Origin: Misgurnus anguillicaudatus
Lineage: Eukaryota > Chordata > Actinopteri > Cypriniformes > Cobitidae
DNA: 64,000 nt
Direction of reading: 5' to 3'
Assembly: GCF_027580225.2 (NCBI RefSeq)
Contig: NC_073361.2
Location: 27,948,001-28,012,000, forward strand
Positions 1-8,879 of the stretch are shown one piece after another (the stretch's first letter is position 1; every line of letters starts with the position of its first letter). The notes beneath the pieces are model-generated. The model searched no databases. It was given only the letters and a program-made list of their open reading frames with translations, and had not been told where the DNA came from. Position numbers and translations under genes: made by a program.

Positions 1-68
1 TCCCTTTCTAGCACAGTTAACACGTACTGGCATTGGTCAGTGCCCCTCTGTGTCACTTTTTGATGCAC

Positions 69-255
69 AGGGTACCCCTTTGGCATTGTCATCATGTGTT
101 TGGCATCACGTGTTTGCTTTATGCATCAGATCGAGATGCAGTTACCGCTTTGCATTTGTTAAAGTAAAAGATAAAAAACATCAGGCAAATAAAAGTATAG
201 TGAAATAAATTTATTGCAAAACAGGACCCCTCAAAAAAAGCCAAAGGGGTACTCT
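69..255. mobile_element. Small TIR element, 187 bp
   Basis: A 16-bp terminal inverted repeat with one mismatch bounds this segment: AGGGTACCCCTTTGGC at 69-84 and its complement GCCAAAGGGGTACTCT at 240-255. There is no coding capacity. The right end abuts TTAC rather than TTAA and the left flank differs, so no target-site duplication is visible. The ends resemble the TTAA-type MITEs elsewhere in the window, which open with AGAG or AGGG. Confidence 0.6.
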
Positions 256-379
256 TTACATTAAAATTTGTGTATTTAGTATAATACAATGTGTTTGCGT
301 GGTTTATGGTTAAAAAACACATCATTTTCCACATACTGTACATTTTTGTAGCTCCAGATTTCCCTCTCTTTCTGAAACT
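256..379 (+). repeat. Fragment of the AGAGCACC-type TTAA MITE
   Basis: This stretch matches the 5' part of the repeat at 14861-15358 and 18760-20185. It shares the run from TTTGTGTATTTRGT through ACAATGTGTTTGCGTGG to CTCTCTTTCTGAAAC. It is cut off at about 380, where a different repeat begins, so it is a truncated copy. Confidence 0.7.
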
Positions 380-440
380 TCCTTATTTTTTAGCACAATG
401 CTAATGGTCAAATCAGATTCAATGGATTATGCTAAGTTAT

Positions 441-1716
441 TATCCTGGTTTCCCCATGCTACCTTGCACGCACATTTATTCACACTGCCAGTCTAGAATG
501 GAAACTATGGACCTATTTTGCCCCTGAAAGAGGGAACCAATCACAGAACGGGGAGGAGGCAGCAAGACGATGACGACGTCTATGCGGCACACCAATTGGC
601 AATGAGCTACGTACAGACGCATTTGATAGACATTCGTAGAACCCAATAAACGGCATAGGGAACCAATCACAGAACGGGGAGGGGGCAGCAAGACGATGAC
701 GACGTCTATGCGACACACCGATTGACTGTGAGCTACGTACAGATGCATTTGATAGACATTCGTAGCGCCCAATAAATGGCTCTGGGCATTCGTAAACCAC
801 GCCTCAAATACGAGAAAATGAACCTGTGGTTCCCAGACCACGTCTCATTCTATTACAGACATTCTTAGCACCCAATAAACAGCAAAGAGAACCAATCACA
901 GAACGGGGCGGGGGCAGCAAGACGATGATGACGTCTATGTGACACACCAGTTGGCAATGAGCTACTTACAGATGCATTTGATAGACATTCGTAGCGCCCA
1001 ATAAACGGCATAGGGAACCAATCACAGAACGGGGAGGGGGCAGCAAGACGATGACGACGTCTATGCGACACACCAATTGGCAATGAGCTACGTACAGATG
1101 CATTTGATAGACATTCGTAGCGTCCAATAAACGGCATAGGGAACCAGTCACAGAACGGGAAGAGGGCAGCAAGATGATGACGACGTCTATGCGACACACC
1201 GATTGGCTGTGAGCTACGTACAGACGCATTTGATAGACATTCGTAGCGCCCAATAAACGGCATAGGGAACCAATCACAGAACGGGGAGGGGGGAGCAAGA
1301 CAATGACGACGTCTATGCGACACACCGATTGGCTATGAGCGACATACAGACGCATTTGATAGACATTCGTAGCGCCCAATAAACGGCTCTGGGCATTCGT
1401 AAACCACGCCTCAAATATGAGAAAATGAACATGTGGTTTACAGACCACGTCTCATTCTCTTACAGACATTCTTAGCACCCAATAAACAGCAAAGAGAACC
1501 AATCACAGAACGGGGAGGGGGCAGCAAGACAATGACGACGTCTATGCGACACACCAATTGGCTATGAGCTACATACAGGCGCATTTGATAGACATTCGCA
1601 GTGCCCAATAAACTGCTCTGGACATTCGTAAACCACGCCTCTAATACGAGAAAATGAACATATGGTTTCCAGACCACGTCTCATTCTCTGAGACTGGTCT
1701 GGTGTTAGCCAGGCTA
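441..1716. mobile_element. TIR element carrying a minisatellite, 9-bp TSD
   Basis: This is an insertion into the split element above. The duplicated target is CTAAGTTAT at 432-440 and CTAAGCTAT at 1717-1725, one mismatch over 9 bp; the uninterrupted relative near 4445 has the site once. The ends form a short imperfect TIR (TATCCTGGTT against TAGCCTGGCT, 8 of 10). Most of the body is a tandem array. No transposase is present. A 9-bp duplication would suit a Mutator-like element, but this is inference from length alone. Confidence 0.65.
532..1690. repeat. Minisatellite, 126-bp units with 229-bp long units
   Basis: Marking each AACCARTCACAGAACGG gives starts at 535, 661, 890, 1016, 1142, 1268 and 1497. 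The spacings are 126, 229, 126, 126, 126 and 229 bp. The 229-bp units are a 126-bp unit plus a 103-bp block with GGGCATTCGTAAACCACG and CCAGACCACGTCTCATTC. Units hold direct and inverted CCAAT motifs, TGACGACGTC and often TACGTA. Because 126 is a multiple of three, the array keeps long reading frames open on the minus strand; these are not genes. Confidence 0.9.
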
Positions 1717-1847
1717 CTAAGCTATGCTAAAATGGTACCGCCAGACCCCGAGATCGGCTAAATGGATTCCAAAAAGGTAAAAATCAAATGTTTAACTCTA
1801 GGGGAGCTGGAAAATTTGCATATTTTCAAAAAAAGTGGAGTGTCCCT

Positions 1848-1905
1848 TTAAAGGTACAGCTCACCCAAAAATGTACTCAACTTTGTCATAACTGAACAAC
1901 ACCAG
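1848..1905 (+). repeat. Fragment of AGGGATAGTTCACCC-type MITE
   Basis: Directly after TTAA at 1848-1851 comes AGGTACAGCTCACCCAAAAATG, a diverged form of the left end of the MITE seen complete at 12151-12381 and 16699-17561. No matching right end was found nearby, so this is a truncated copy. The same TTAA closes the preceding element. Confidence 0.55.
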
Positions 1906-1909
1906 TGTT

Positions 1910-2878
1910 CAAATTTGAACATACAGTGAATAAGATTAGAGAGCTGCGGTGGAGGGGTTCTACCAGTGTTGTCGATGGGATTTAGTCATCTGTTTTGGAA
2001 AACCCCCAAACCCTAATGAGCGTAGTAATGCTTGCCTGAAAATACACCAAATATCCCAGCATGCTGTGCAAACAAGTCTGAACAAGAACAGACTGTCCTT
2101 CCAGAAATTGTTCACAAACAGAGATGTGCACATAATAGAGCGGGCAACAGTTTGAAGGCCTGACCTTAGCCGAACACATTAGTGGCTCTGAGTCATAAAA
2201 ACAACAACAACAAAAACCAAGCTTAGTAGAAAATGAGAAGCACAGAAATGTCTCTCCATAAATCAAGTGTAAGTTCCTCTTCATTTCCTAAAGCATGTAT
2301 TAATGTTGGAAATGTATCAGAAGTTTGAATGCCATAACCAAAAAGCAAATACAAATACAAAAAGTCCTTTGTAATATCTCTAAAATATATTGTTTCTTCT
2401 AAACAGAAATTGGATGAAGTGGATGAAGAAATGTTAATACGTTCTTCATAACTGTGTTATATTACTGTATTCCATGATTTTTTTTGCTCCAATGGTATGA
2501 CTTACATGAAACACAATAACTAAGAACTCCATTAGGTCTCCACTAGAACCAAGACAAAGCAAAACATTTCTTTAAGTGCTTTCTTGTCCTTCACGAAACC
2601 ACAGCGGTGTTAGACATTAGCCAGTCTAATTGAAGTAGATTCAGCCCCCTGCTTGTCTGACAGAAGACACCAGGATAATTACAAATGTCAGAACGTCCAC
2701 ATCAGTCAACCCAGTGTGCAATCACAGGTTGAGACCTGACATTAAATAGCAACTTGTTGTCATTAGCATCCCCATAAATATCTGTGGTGTGATTCGGGGC
2801 TACGCCAGTCAACATCCAAAGCCAGATTTCCCCTGCTGCCACGTCACGTTTGCATGTTTTTTCTGTCTCTTGGAAATC
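1910..2878. other. Stretch without recognised genes or repeats
   Basis: I recognise no repeat, exon or RNA here. Short reading frames (68 and 100 codons) overlap on opposite strands and match nothing I know. Confidence 0.4.
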
Positions 2879-3335
2879 TAGGGCCCTTTTGAACGATCTA
2901 AGCACATGGTCTAAAGCGCAAAGTCTAAAAGGATGTGTCTAAATCCACTTTTGCTAATTTAACAACGGGAAAAATGGTTTGTGCGCCTAGCACACAGTCT
3001 AAAAGGGTTGTTCCTATTCTTATAATGAGTAATGGGTGTATTTTGGGCGTAATTTGCAATAAACCAATGAGAGTCTTAGCTCCCATACCCTTTAAAAGCC
3101 AGATGCGCTCGCGCAATGCCGTTTCCCTATTTAGATGGTGGAATTTGTAAACTGAAAAACTAAGCGGAAGAAGAAGACCAACATTTTAATATTTCTTTTT
3201 AAAAGTCTTTTTCTTTCAGTCATGGAAGTAAAATTATCAGGCTTTTAATTGCTGTAAATGTATGGATAGCCTACATGATCAATGTTATCTCAAAGAATAA
3301 TTTATAAATATACAAGAAAAGGTTTGGACCTTTAA

Positions 3336-3355
3336 AGGGACACTCCACTTTATTT
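3336..3355 (+). repeat. Terminal fragment of AGGGACACT-family element
   Basis: TTAA at 3332-3335 is followed by AGGGACACTCCACTTT, the family terminus, after which the match ends. Just downstream an inverted pair around 3384-3482 (ACCTGTGGAGAACC against GGTTCTC and TCCACAGGT) suggests further secondary structure. Confidence 0.5.
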
Positions 3356-3899
3356 GTAACAAACAGGAGATGAAGAATTTACAAACCTGTGGAGAACCGA
3401 AACGTTTCGGCAATCAGACAGCGCCATGAGGCTTTTGAAAAGCATTACTTAAAAAAGGTTCTCATTTCACCATATCCACAGGTAAAATATAATAAATCCA
3501 TGGGGTAGCATTTATAAAAAAACATTTAAAAATGAATTTGTTTAAAGCAAAACATTAAATTACTTACCAGGCTACAGGTGAAGCAGCTCTTTACGCTTTT
3601 TAACGTCTAATCTGTTGTCATTTATGTCCAAGAGACTCAATAATAGTCTTTTACATCCGAATCCTTTCATTTTTATATTTGAAAATGTTTGTGTGCTGTC
3701 CATGTGTGTAATAAGCAAATGCGCCTCTCGGGTTCTCTCGTTTATAGGCGCATATTACTAACGCGCTTTTTAAATAACAATGACAATATTACGCAAAGTC
3801 TATTTTAGCAACGCGCCAACAATGCGCCTGAACACACCTCGCTTACCGACCAGAATGCCTATGGGCACAAAAATGGGTGGAAATGTATTTGGTATTTAA

Positions 3900-4578
3900 A
3901 GTGACACTACACTTTTTTTGAAAATAGGCTCATTTTCCAGCTCCCCTAGAAGTAAACACTTGATTTTTACCGTTTTGGAATCCATTCATCTGATCTCCGG
4001 GTCTGGCTTTAACACTTTTAGCATAGCTTAGCATAATCCATTGAATCTGATTAGATCATTAGCATCGCGCTCAAAAATGACCAAAGAGTTTCGATATTTT
4101 TCCTATTTAAAACTTGACTCTTCTGCAGTTACATTGTGCACTAAGGCCGACGTAAAATTTAAAGTTGCGATTTTCTAGGCCGATATGGCTATGAACTATA
4201 CTCTCATCATGGAGTAACAATCAATGACTTTGCTGTCGTAACATGGCTGCAGAAGGCACAAAGATATTACACAGTGCCCGAAAATAGTCCTCTTGGTAAC
4301 TTTCAATAGCAGGGGACTATTTTCGGGCACTGCGTAATATCATTGCACGATGTAACTACAGAAGAGTCAAGTTTTAAATAGGAAAAATATCAAAACTCTT
4401 ATTTTTAGCGTGATGCTAATGGTCTAATCAGATTAAATGGATTATGCTAAGCTATGCTAAAAGTGGTACCACCAGACCCGGAGATCATTTGAATGGATTC
4501 CAAAACCGTAAAAATCAATTGTTTCACTCTAGGGGAGCTGGAAAATGAGCATACTTTCAAAAAAAGTGGAGTGTCCCT
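3900..4578. mobile_element. Foldback element with TTAA duplication, 679 bp
   Basis: TTAA lies on both sides (3896-3899 and 4579-4582). Inverted arms of roughly 240 bp run from AGTGACACTACAC and from the complement of GGAGTGTCCCT inwards to the TTACATTGTGCA and TGCACGATGTAA region. A second hairpin at 4261-4340 (TGCCCGAAAATAGTCC against GGACTATTTTCGGGCA) sits inside the loop. There is no coding sequence. The TTAA target and AGGG-type ends suit a piggyBac- or Kolobok-driven non-autonomous element. Confidence 0.85.
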
Positions 4579-4739
4579 TTAAATAACCTGTTGATGAACG
4601 TGAAAATGACAACTGTGCCGGGCTGAAACTAGAAAAAACACTTGAGTCGCGCTTTGTGCTGCATTGCCCCGGGTGTATGGTAGGACCCTTAGTCTCCACC
4701 CTTGATCAGACCCTCAAATAACAAGGCGTAAGGAACACA

Positions 4740-5022
4740 GGCGAAAAAACTAATTTCCATAATGACGCATGCTTTTGTGGGTGTTAAACAATTGATCAAA
4801 TACAAGTACATCTCGCTACGTGATTTATTTAAATACTCGCTTTACATAAATTTTTAGCCTGAAAAGGAAACTCCTACAAGTGTCTATGCATTAGGGTCAG
4901 TCGAAAAACAACCAAGTCCATGCCATTTCAGCACAAATGTTTCATTGCGTGTCTTTAGTAAATCCTGACGGTAGCCAAAAGAGGTGTTTGCGCTGGCGAA
5001 AACTGTTAGTAGATCTGGCCCA
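4740..5022 (-). repeat. Fragment of the GGGCCAGATTTACTAA repeat
   Basis: The right end AGTAGATCTGGCCCA is the complement of TGGGCCAGATTTACT at 50223. Internal fragments (GCGCTGGCGAAAAC, CATAATGACGCATGC) have the GCGC-rich character of that family. Terminal fragment only; the left limit is uncertain. Confidence 0.45.
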
Positions 5023-5584
5023 TAATGTATGTGTCTATACAGAAAATGAATTTTTTTAATATATAATCCTGAGAAATATTCACAAGAGAGAAAAGTGTGA
5101 CAACCAGCCCTGCCTACTTTATTACAGCAAAAAGTCTTCTTTGCTTGTTTTAATGTGATTGATTCCTTTATCTCTTTGATGTTTCAACCCTTAAGAGGTT
5201 TTACCGTGATGAGTAAGACACAGAACTGGGAACAGCACTAAACAAACGTACGTATTATATAGATGCTGTTGTACATTTGGACTTCAATCTTAGAGATGGT
5301 TTTCTTCCGAGACTAGGTCTGGAAAAACTTCACAAATAATCAAGATCAAATGTCAAGTGCTTTAGCAAAAAATTGTCTTAATTGAAAGAAATGGTGCATG
5401 CTGGGATATGGCACACCTCCACAGAGGCTGGTAATTTCTAACTCCAAGCTAAATCTATATTAACCATATTACTTATAGTGGCAATCTATAGTAACCCATT
5501 AGTATAGTCGCAATCTATAGTAATCCAATTCATTTAAATTTCCATGTTTCAGCATTACATGAGCACATAAACTGGATTGTGCAT

Positions 5585-5740
5585 GGTTAGTAAACATTTA
5601 TGCATTTTGCCAGATGCTTTTATCCAAAGCGAGTTACAGTGCCTTACAAGGTATACATTTTTTATCAAGTTTTGTTACGTTTTTTGCTGCTTACAGTATG
5701 CAATGCGCTACCACCGAGCTATACAGCAACAGTACAGGCC
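5585..5740 (-). repeat. tRNA-derived SINE-like repeat, degenerate
   Basis: It begins with the core CAGATGCTTTTATCCAAAGC found in many fish repeats and continues GAGTTACAGTGCCTTACAAG. It ends with GCGCTACCACCGAGCTATA, the complement of a tRNA A-box region (TAGCTCGGTGGTAGCGC). The B box is not recognisable. The antisense orientation means the tRNA-like head is to the right. Confidence 0.6.
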
Positions 5741-5839
5741 TCCAAAGTTTCAAATCTATTTGGTAAAACACTGCACATAAACGTAGCACGGTTGTTCACG
5801 AAATTCGCCACTCTCTATTTCACTTCCTATTTGTTTCGA

Positions 5840-6327
5840 TAATTCCCCCAGTTCGCCTTTCTACACACACCAATACACCCATTTAAGCTCGCGCTTTAGA
5901 GAGGAGAGTGAGCGATGGTGAGATGAGGTTTGTAGTAATGGACTCATAACCCCATCATCAACCCCTGCTGTCGGCCTGGTTGGCCATCAGGGTGACATCA
6001 TTTACACCAATTTAGAAGGTTGAAGGGGAAATTGCACATTGTTTGGTGGTAAATTATATGTTGGGTTTCATTTCTTAATTAGATCCCACAGCCAAGCGGC
6101 TATATTTATTGGTGCAGCATCCCTCTCTCCACTCTTTCAATACGGTTCTGGATTACTCCGGCTTCGAAATGCATTTCGCTGGAGCGAGTAAAGCAGAAAC
6201 AGATCTCAGCGTTTCATAAAAGCATGGTGGAGATGAATCTATTAGTTGAGGTGGATTCGTTGACGCCTGTGTGGTGAGTAATTGAAGGGTGTCGTTAAAG
6301 CATATAAAAAGTAAATACATTAGCACA
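5840..6327. other. Repeat-free stretch
   Basis: No recognised repeat or gene. The sequence is mixed in composition and looks like ordinary unique non-coding DNA; it could be a conserved non-coding element but this cannot be judged without alignment. Confidence 0.35.
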
Positions 6328-6440
6328 TGGTGGAAGAATGCATGAGAGATGAGAGAGAGAGAAATGATAAATAAGATGTTGGTAATGAAATAAGAAATGT
6401 CTAAATGTCTTGGTTTGTTCCTCTGAGAATTTTAGTCATG
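6328..6440 (+). repeat. Local duplicate, copy 1 (pair with 8752-8862)
   Basis: GGAAGAATGCATGAGAGATGAG, then AAATGATRAATAAG, then AAATGTCTRAATGTCTTRGTTTGT recur in the same order and spacing at 8752-8862. No TIR or target duplication is apparent, so this may be a small segmental duplication or an uncharacterised dispersed repeat. Confidence 0.6.
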
Positions 6441-6599
6441 CATCTGACTTTCTATTCATTTGTAAAAAGTTGGTCACCCTTCGATCCACTGACTTCCATT
6501 TAGACGCATACGAATGCATCAAACTGTAACGCAAACTTGTGCAAACATATTTCGCCGTTTTGCTGCATACCAAAGTTCAAGTCAGGTGAACTCTGACCT

Positions 6600-6960
6600 G
6601 CGAACATAGGTGCCAATCCTGTGGGTGCCCTGGGGCTCAAGCCCCCACAGAAACAAAAAGGCCAGATATGCTAAATTTATTTTAAATTTGGTGGATCTTG
6701 CGAGTTTTTGGGAATGTTTTTTATGAATAGGTTGAATAAGGAGTGCTTCACATTTTGCACCTAAAATTGCACGTAAAATGCGACCGCGCCACTTGCCTCC
6801 TTCTTTGCAAAGCACTTGGGTGCTCCCGTAGCGTCTGCCGTTGCTAAGCAACCTAGTTGTGTGACGTGACAAGCACTCACCGGTGGAAAAAGAAATCAGT
6901 ACTATGCCTGCGAATTTTTATCACATGACCGGTAGAAAATCGAAATGTCACGGCGTGACC
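6600..6960. repeat. Possible diverged DNA-transposon remnant
   Basis: The segment has features typical of fish non-autonomous elements (ATAGGTGCCAATCCTG, GTGACGTGACAAGCAC, several G+C-rich blocks), but I found no convincing TIR or second copy in the window. Confidence 0.25.
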
Positions 6961-7038
6961 TTTCTCTACTGAAAAGCAAAGATAGAGAAAGCGATCCCTG
7001 CACATATTCACGGCAACGCCTAAAAATGATTGTCATGC

Positions 7039-7513
7039 CAGTCCCTCCAGAAAACGTGATTAAGCGATCGCATGATTCAACTCATAATCAGCCAAAGTCC
7101 GCATATTTTTGTGGGGGCCGCATTTTTTTAAATACGCCGCAATTTCGCAGCATAAATTGCAGATTTCTGTGCGCAAAATATGCAGGGCTTGCATGATTTT
7201 ATAATCCCCGCATTTTTGTACCAAAAATCTTAGCAGAAAGTTGAAAAATTTTGCATTTACTTCACACAAGTGCAGCCATGTCCCCTGTTGCCATGGGAAC
7301 GTTATGAAGGTGATTATGTGACATGAACATCATTGAAAAGCTGCAAACCGTTTTTGCAAGTTCCCACAATTTTTGCAAGTCCCCGTAATTTCATTGCATA
7401 AAATTGCATAAATATCCCGCATATTCAATTGCATTTTTTAAGAAAACGTCCCACAAGATCAAGGATTTTTGCTCGCAACAATCACAGAAAACTGTGATTT
7501 TCTGGAAGGACTG
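7039..7513. mobile_element. CAGTCC-family TIR element, 6-bp TSD, copy 1
   Basis: The ends are CAGTCCCTCCAGAAAA and the complement CAGTCCTTCCAGAAAA. Target duplication TCATGC lies at 7033-7038 and 7514-7519. The body (GCATGATTCAACTCATAATC, GCCGCAATTTCGCAGCATAAA, TTGCCATGGGAACGTTATG) matches the element at 19188-20124 over its length. No coding sequence. A 6-bp duplication in both copies would suit an unusual hAT subgroup or a Dada-like element; the superfamily is not settled. Confidence 0.85.
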
Positions 7514-7546
7514 TCATGCTTACAGTCTAGTGTGAGCACACCCTAA

Positions 7547-7953
7547 CCATGGTTTCATACCAGCCGCGTTTGAGGCGTCAAATTCACTTCTACCGCGTCT
7601 AGTTTGCCGCTTGAACATTTTGAGTTAACTCGATTCATTCGCGCGTGAAATTCTAGTCATCGAGACATTCACACAGAAATTAGCGCAATGTGAGGGCCTT
7701 CCATAGGCTTCTGCGAGTCCTCTTGCTTCCTATAATCATGCACTACTAGAGGAAGCTCCTGATTGGTTAACGTGGCACGTTTTTCCGCCACATTTCAAAT
7801 TTTTCAACTTGCGCATTTGTCGCGGCAACGCTCAATTCGCGCCAGGCGGAATCACGTCTACCGCGTCGCGCTAAACGCCTCTTCACATTGACTTAACATT
7901 AAAAATCACTCACGCTTGACGCCTCTACCGCGGCTGGTGTAAAAACGCAGCAT
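7547..7953. mobile_element. Harbinger-like MITE with CACACCAGCCGCG ends
   Basis: The left end reads GGTTTCATACCAGCCGCG and the complement of the right end GCGTTTTTACACCAGCCGCGG. Both ends carry matching inner blocks (GAGGCGTCAA, ACCGCGTC, GACGCC). The family also occurs at 41634-42080, in the opposite relation and with a clear TAA duplication. The exact boundary and duplication of this copy are blurred. Confidence 0.7.
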
Positions 7954-8060
7954 TAGACGCTTTAGATAAAAGCTTCTGCTAAATAAATAATGTTACAAAT
8001 ACATATACAAGTTATAATTGAAGCAAACCTATGTATACTATGTAAACATTCAGTTCAGTG

Positions 8061-8646
8061 AAGCCGCCTTTCCAATGCACACGACAAACGACGGCCGATT
8101 AGCCGGAAGTCATTCATTTCCTATGAAGAGTCGCAAAGGGTCTGCGTGAAGTGCCGACCACCTGCGGATGCGTAAATATCGGATCCGTTTTGAGCGTTGG
8201 ATCCGTTAAAAATTTTGAACTTGCGCGACTAAACCGCATGCGATATGCCGACCGGAAGTTATGTATTTCATTGTATTACAATCATAAACGGTGTGTGAGG
8301 TAAAGAATGATTAATCCTTTTTGTTTAACTTTATTAGTAACTCTTGAATCCTTTTAAAAAAACTTTTGATTACTGATAATAAATACATTATTAATTTAAT
8401 TTGTCTTCATATGTTCTCTCCAAAAAATATTGGCAATCTTTGTCATATATGCATAGCTGTTTATTGTTTCATTCATTTGCATTCATTTATTTATTCCACC
8501 ATGGAAAATATATTAGAATGAAGCCTCATGAGCTGGAATGAGCTTCCCTCCCATATACGATTAAACTGAAACTTCATTACGACTGCCACTAGGGGGAGAA
8601 CTCCGACTGTCGTTTCCGTATGTCGTGTGCAGTGGAAAGGCGGCTT
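8061..8646. mobile_element. TIR element, AAGCCGCCTTTCCA ends, 586 bp
   Basis: The left end AAGCCGCCTTTCCAATGCAC and the complement of the right end AAGCCGCCTTTCCACTGCAC match at 19 of 20 positions and continue into CACGACA. Interior sequence is non-coding, with the block CTGCCACTAGGGGGAG near the right end. No clean target duplication is visible (flanks GTTCAGTG and TAGGATAA). Confidence 0.75.
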
Positions 8647-8751
8647 TAGGATAATTTACTAACTTTCTTTGTTTAAAAAAACTGATTTGTTAGCAAATTT
8701 CTGCTTGGTACACATTCCGATCATACATGCATTTTATAATTAACCCCTTGC

Positions 8752-8862
8752 TAATAGGTTGAAGAATGCATGAGATGAGAGAAATAAAAAATGATGAATA
8801 AGGTGATGTTAACGAAAAAAAGAAGTGTCTGAATGTCTTAGTTTGTCTCTGTGAATTCCCCC
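8752..8862 (+). repeat. Local duplicate, copy 2 (pair with 6328-6440)
   Basis: It shares GAAGAATGCATGAGATGAGA, AAATGATGAATAAG and AGTGTCTGAATGTCTTAGTTTGT with 6328-6440 in direct orientation about 2.4 kb away. The two copies differ by small insertions and deletions. Confidence 0.6.
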
Positions 8863-8879
8863 TATCCAACTTCTCAATC

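Larger units (their letters stand above)
380..1847 (+). mobile_element. AGGGACACT-family TTAA element, split by an insertion
   Basis: Positions 380-440 and 1717-1847 together match the right half of the foldback element at 3900-4578. They share GATGCTAATGGTC, GGATTATGCTAAG, GGTACCRCCAGACCC and the end AGTGGAGTGTCCCT, followed by TTAA at 1848-1851. The copy is interrupted at 441-1716 by a separate insertion. Its own left half is missing and the remaining part joins another repeat at about 380. Confidence 0.8.
2879..4691. mobile_element. Composite TIR element with nested insertions
   Basis: The ends form an imperfect TIR: TAGGGCCC at 2879 and a right end whose complement reads TAAGGGTCCTACCATACACC. 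Sequences just inside (GGGTGTATTTTGGGCGTAA, AAACCAATGAGAG, CTTTAAAAGCCAGATGCGC) are ones I associate with an abundant zebrafish non-autonomous element, probably hAT. No matching 8-bp target duplication is visible. It contains the partial TTAA element end at 3336 and the foldback at 3900-4578. Confidence 0.6.

Noticed and set aside
476..1677. Long overlapping reading frames of 79-160 codons on the minus strand
   Set aside because: They lie in the 126-bp tandem array; the unit is a multiple of three, so any open frame stays open. The same peptide is repeated in several frames.
2879..4691. Assigning the composite element firmly to hAT with an 8-bp duplication
   Set aside because: The bases flanking the two ends do not match, so the superfamily rests only on remembered similarity.
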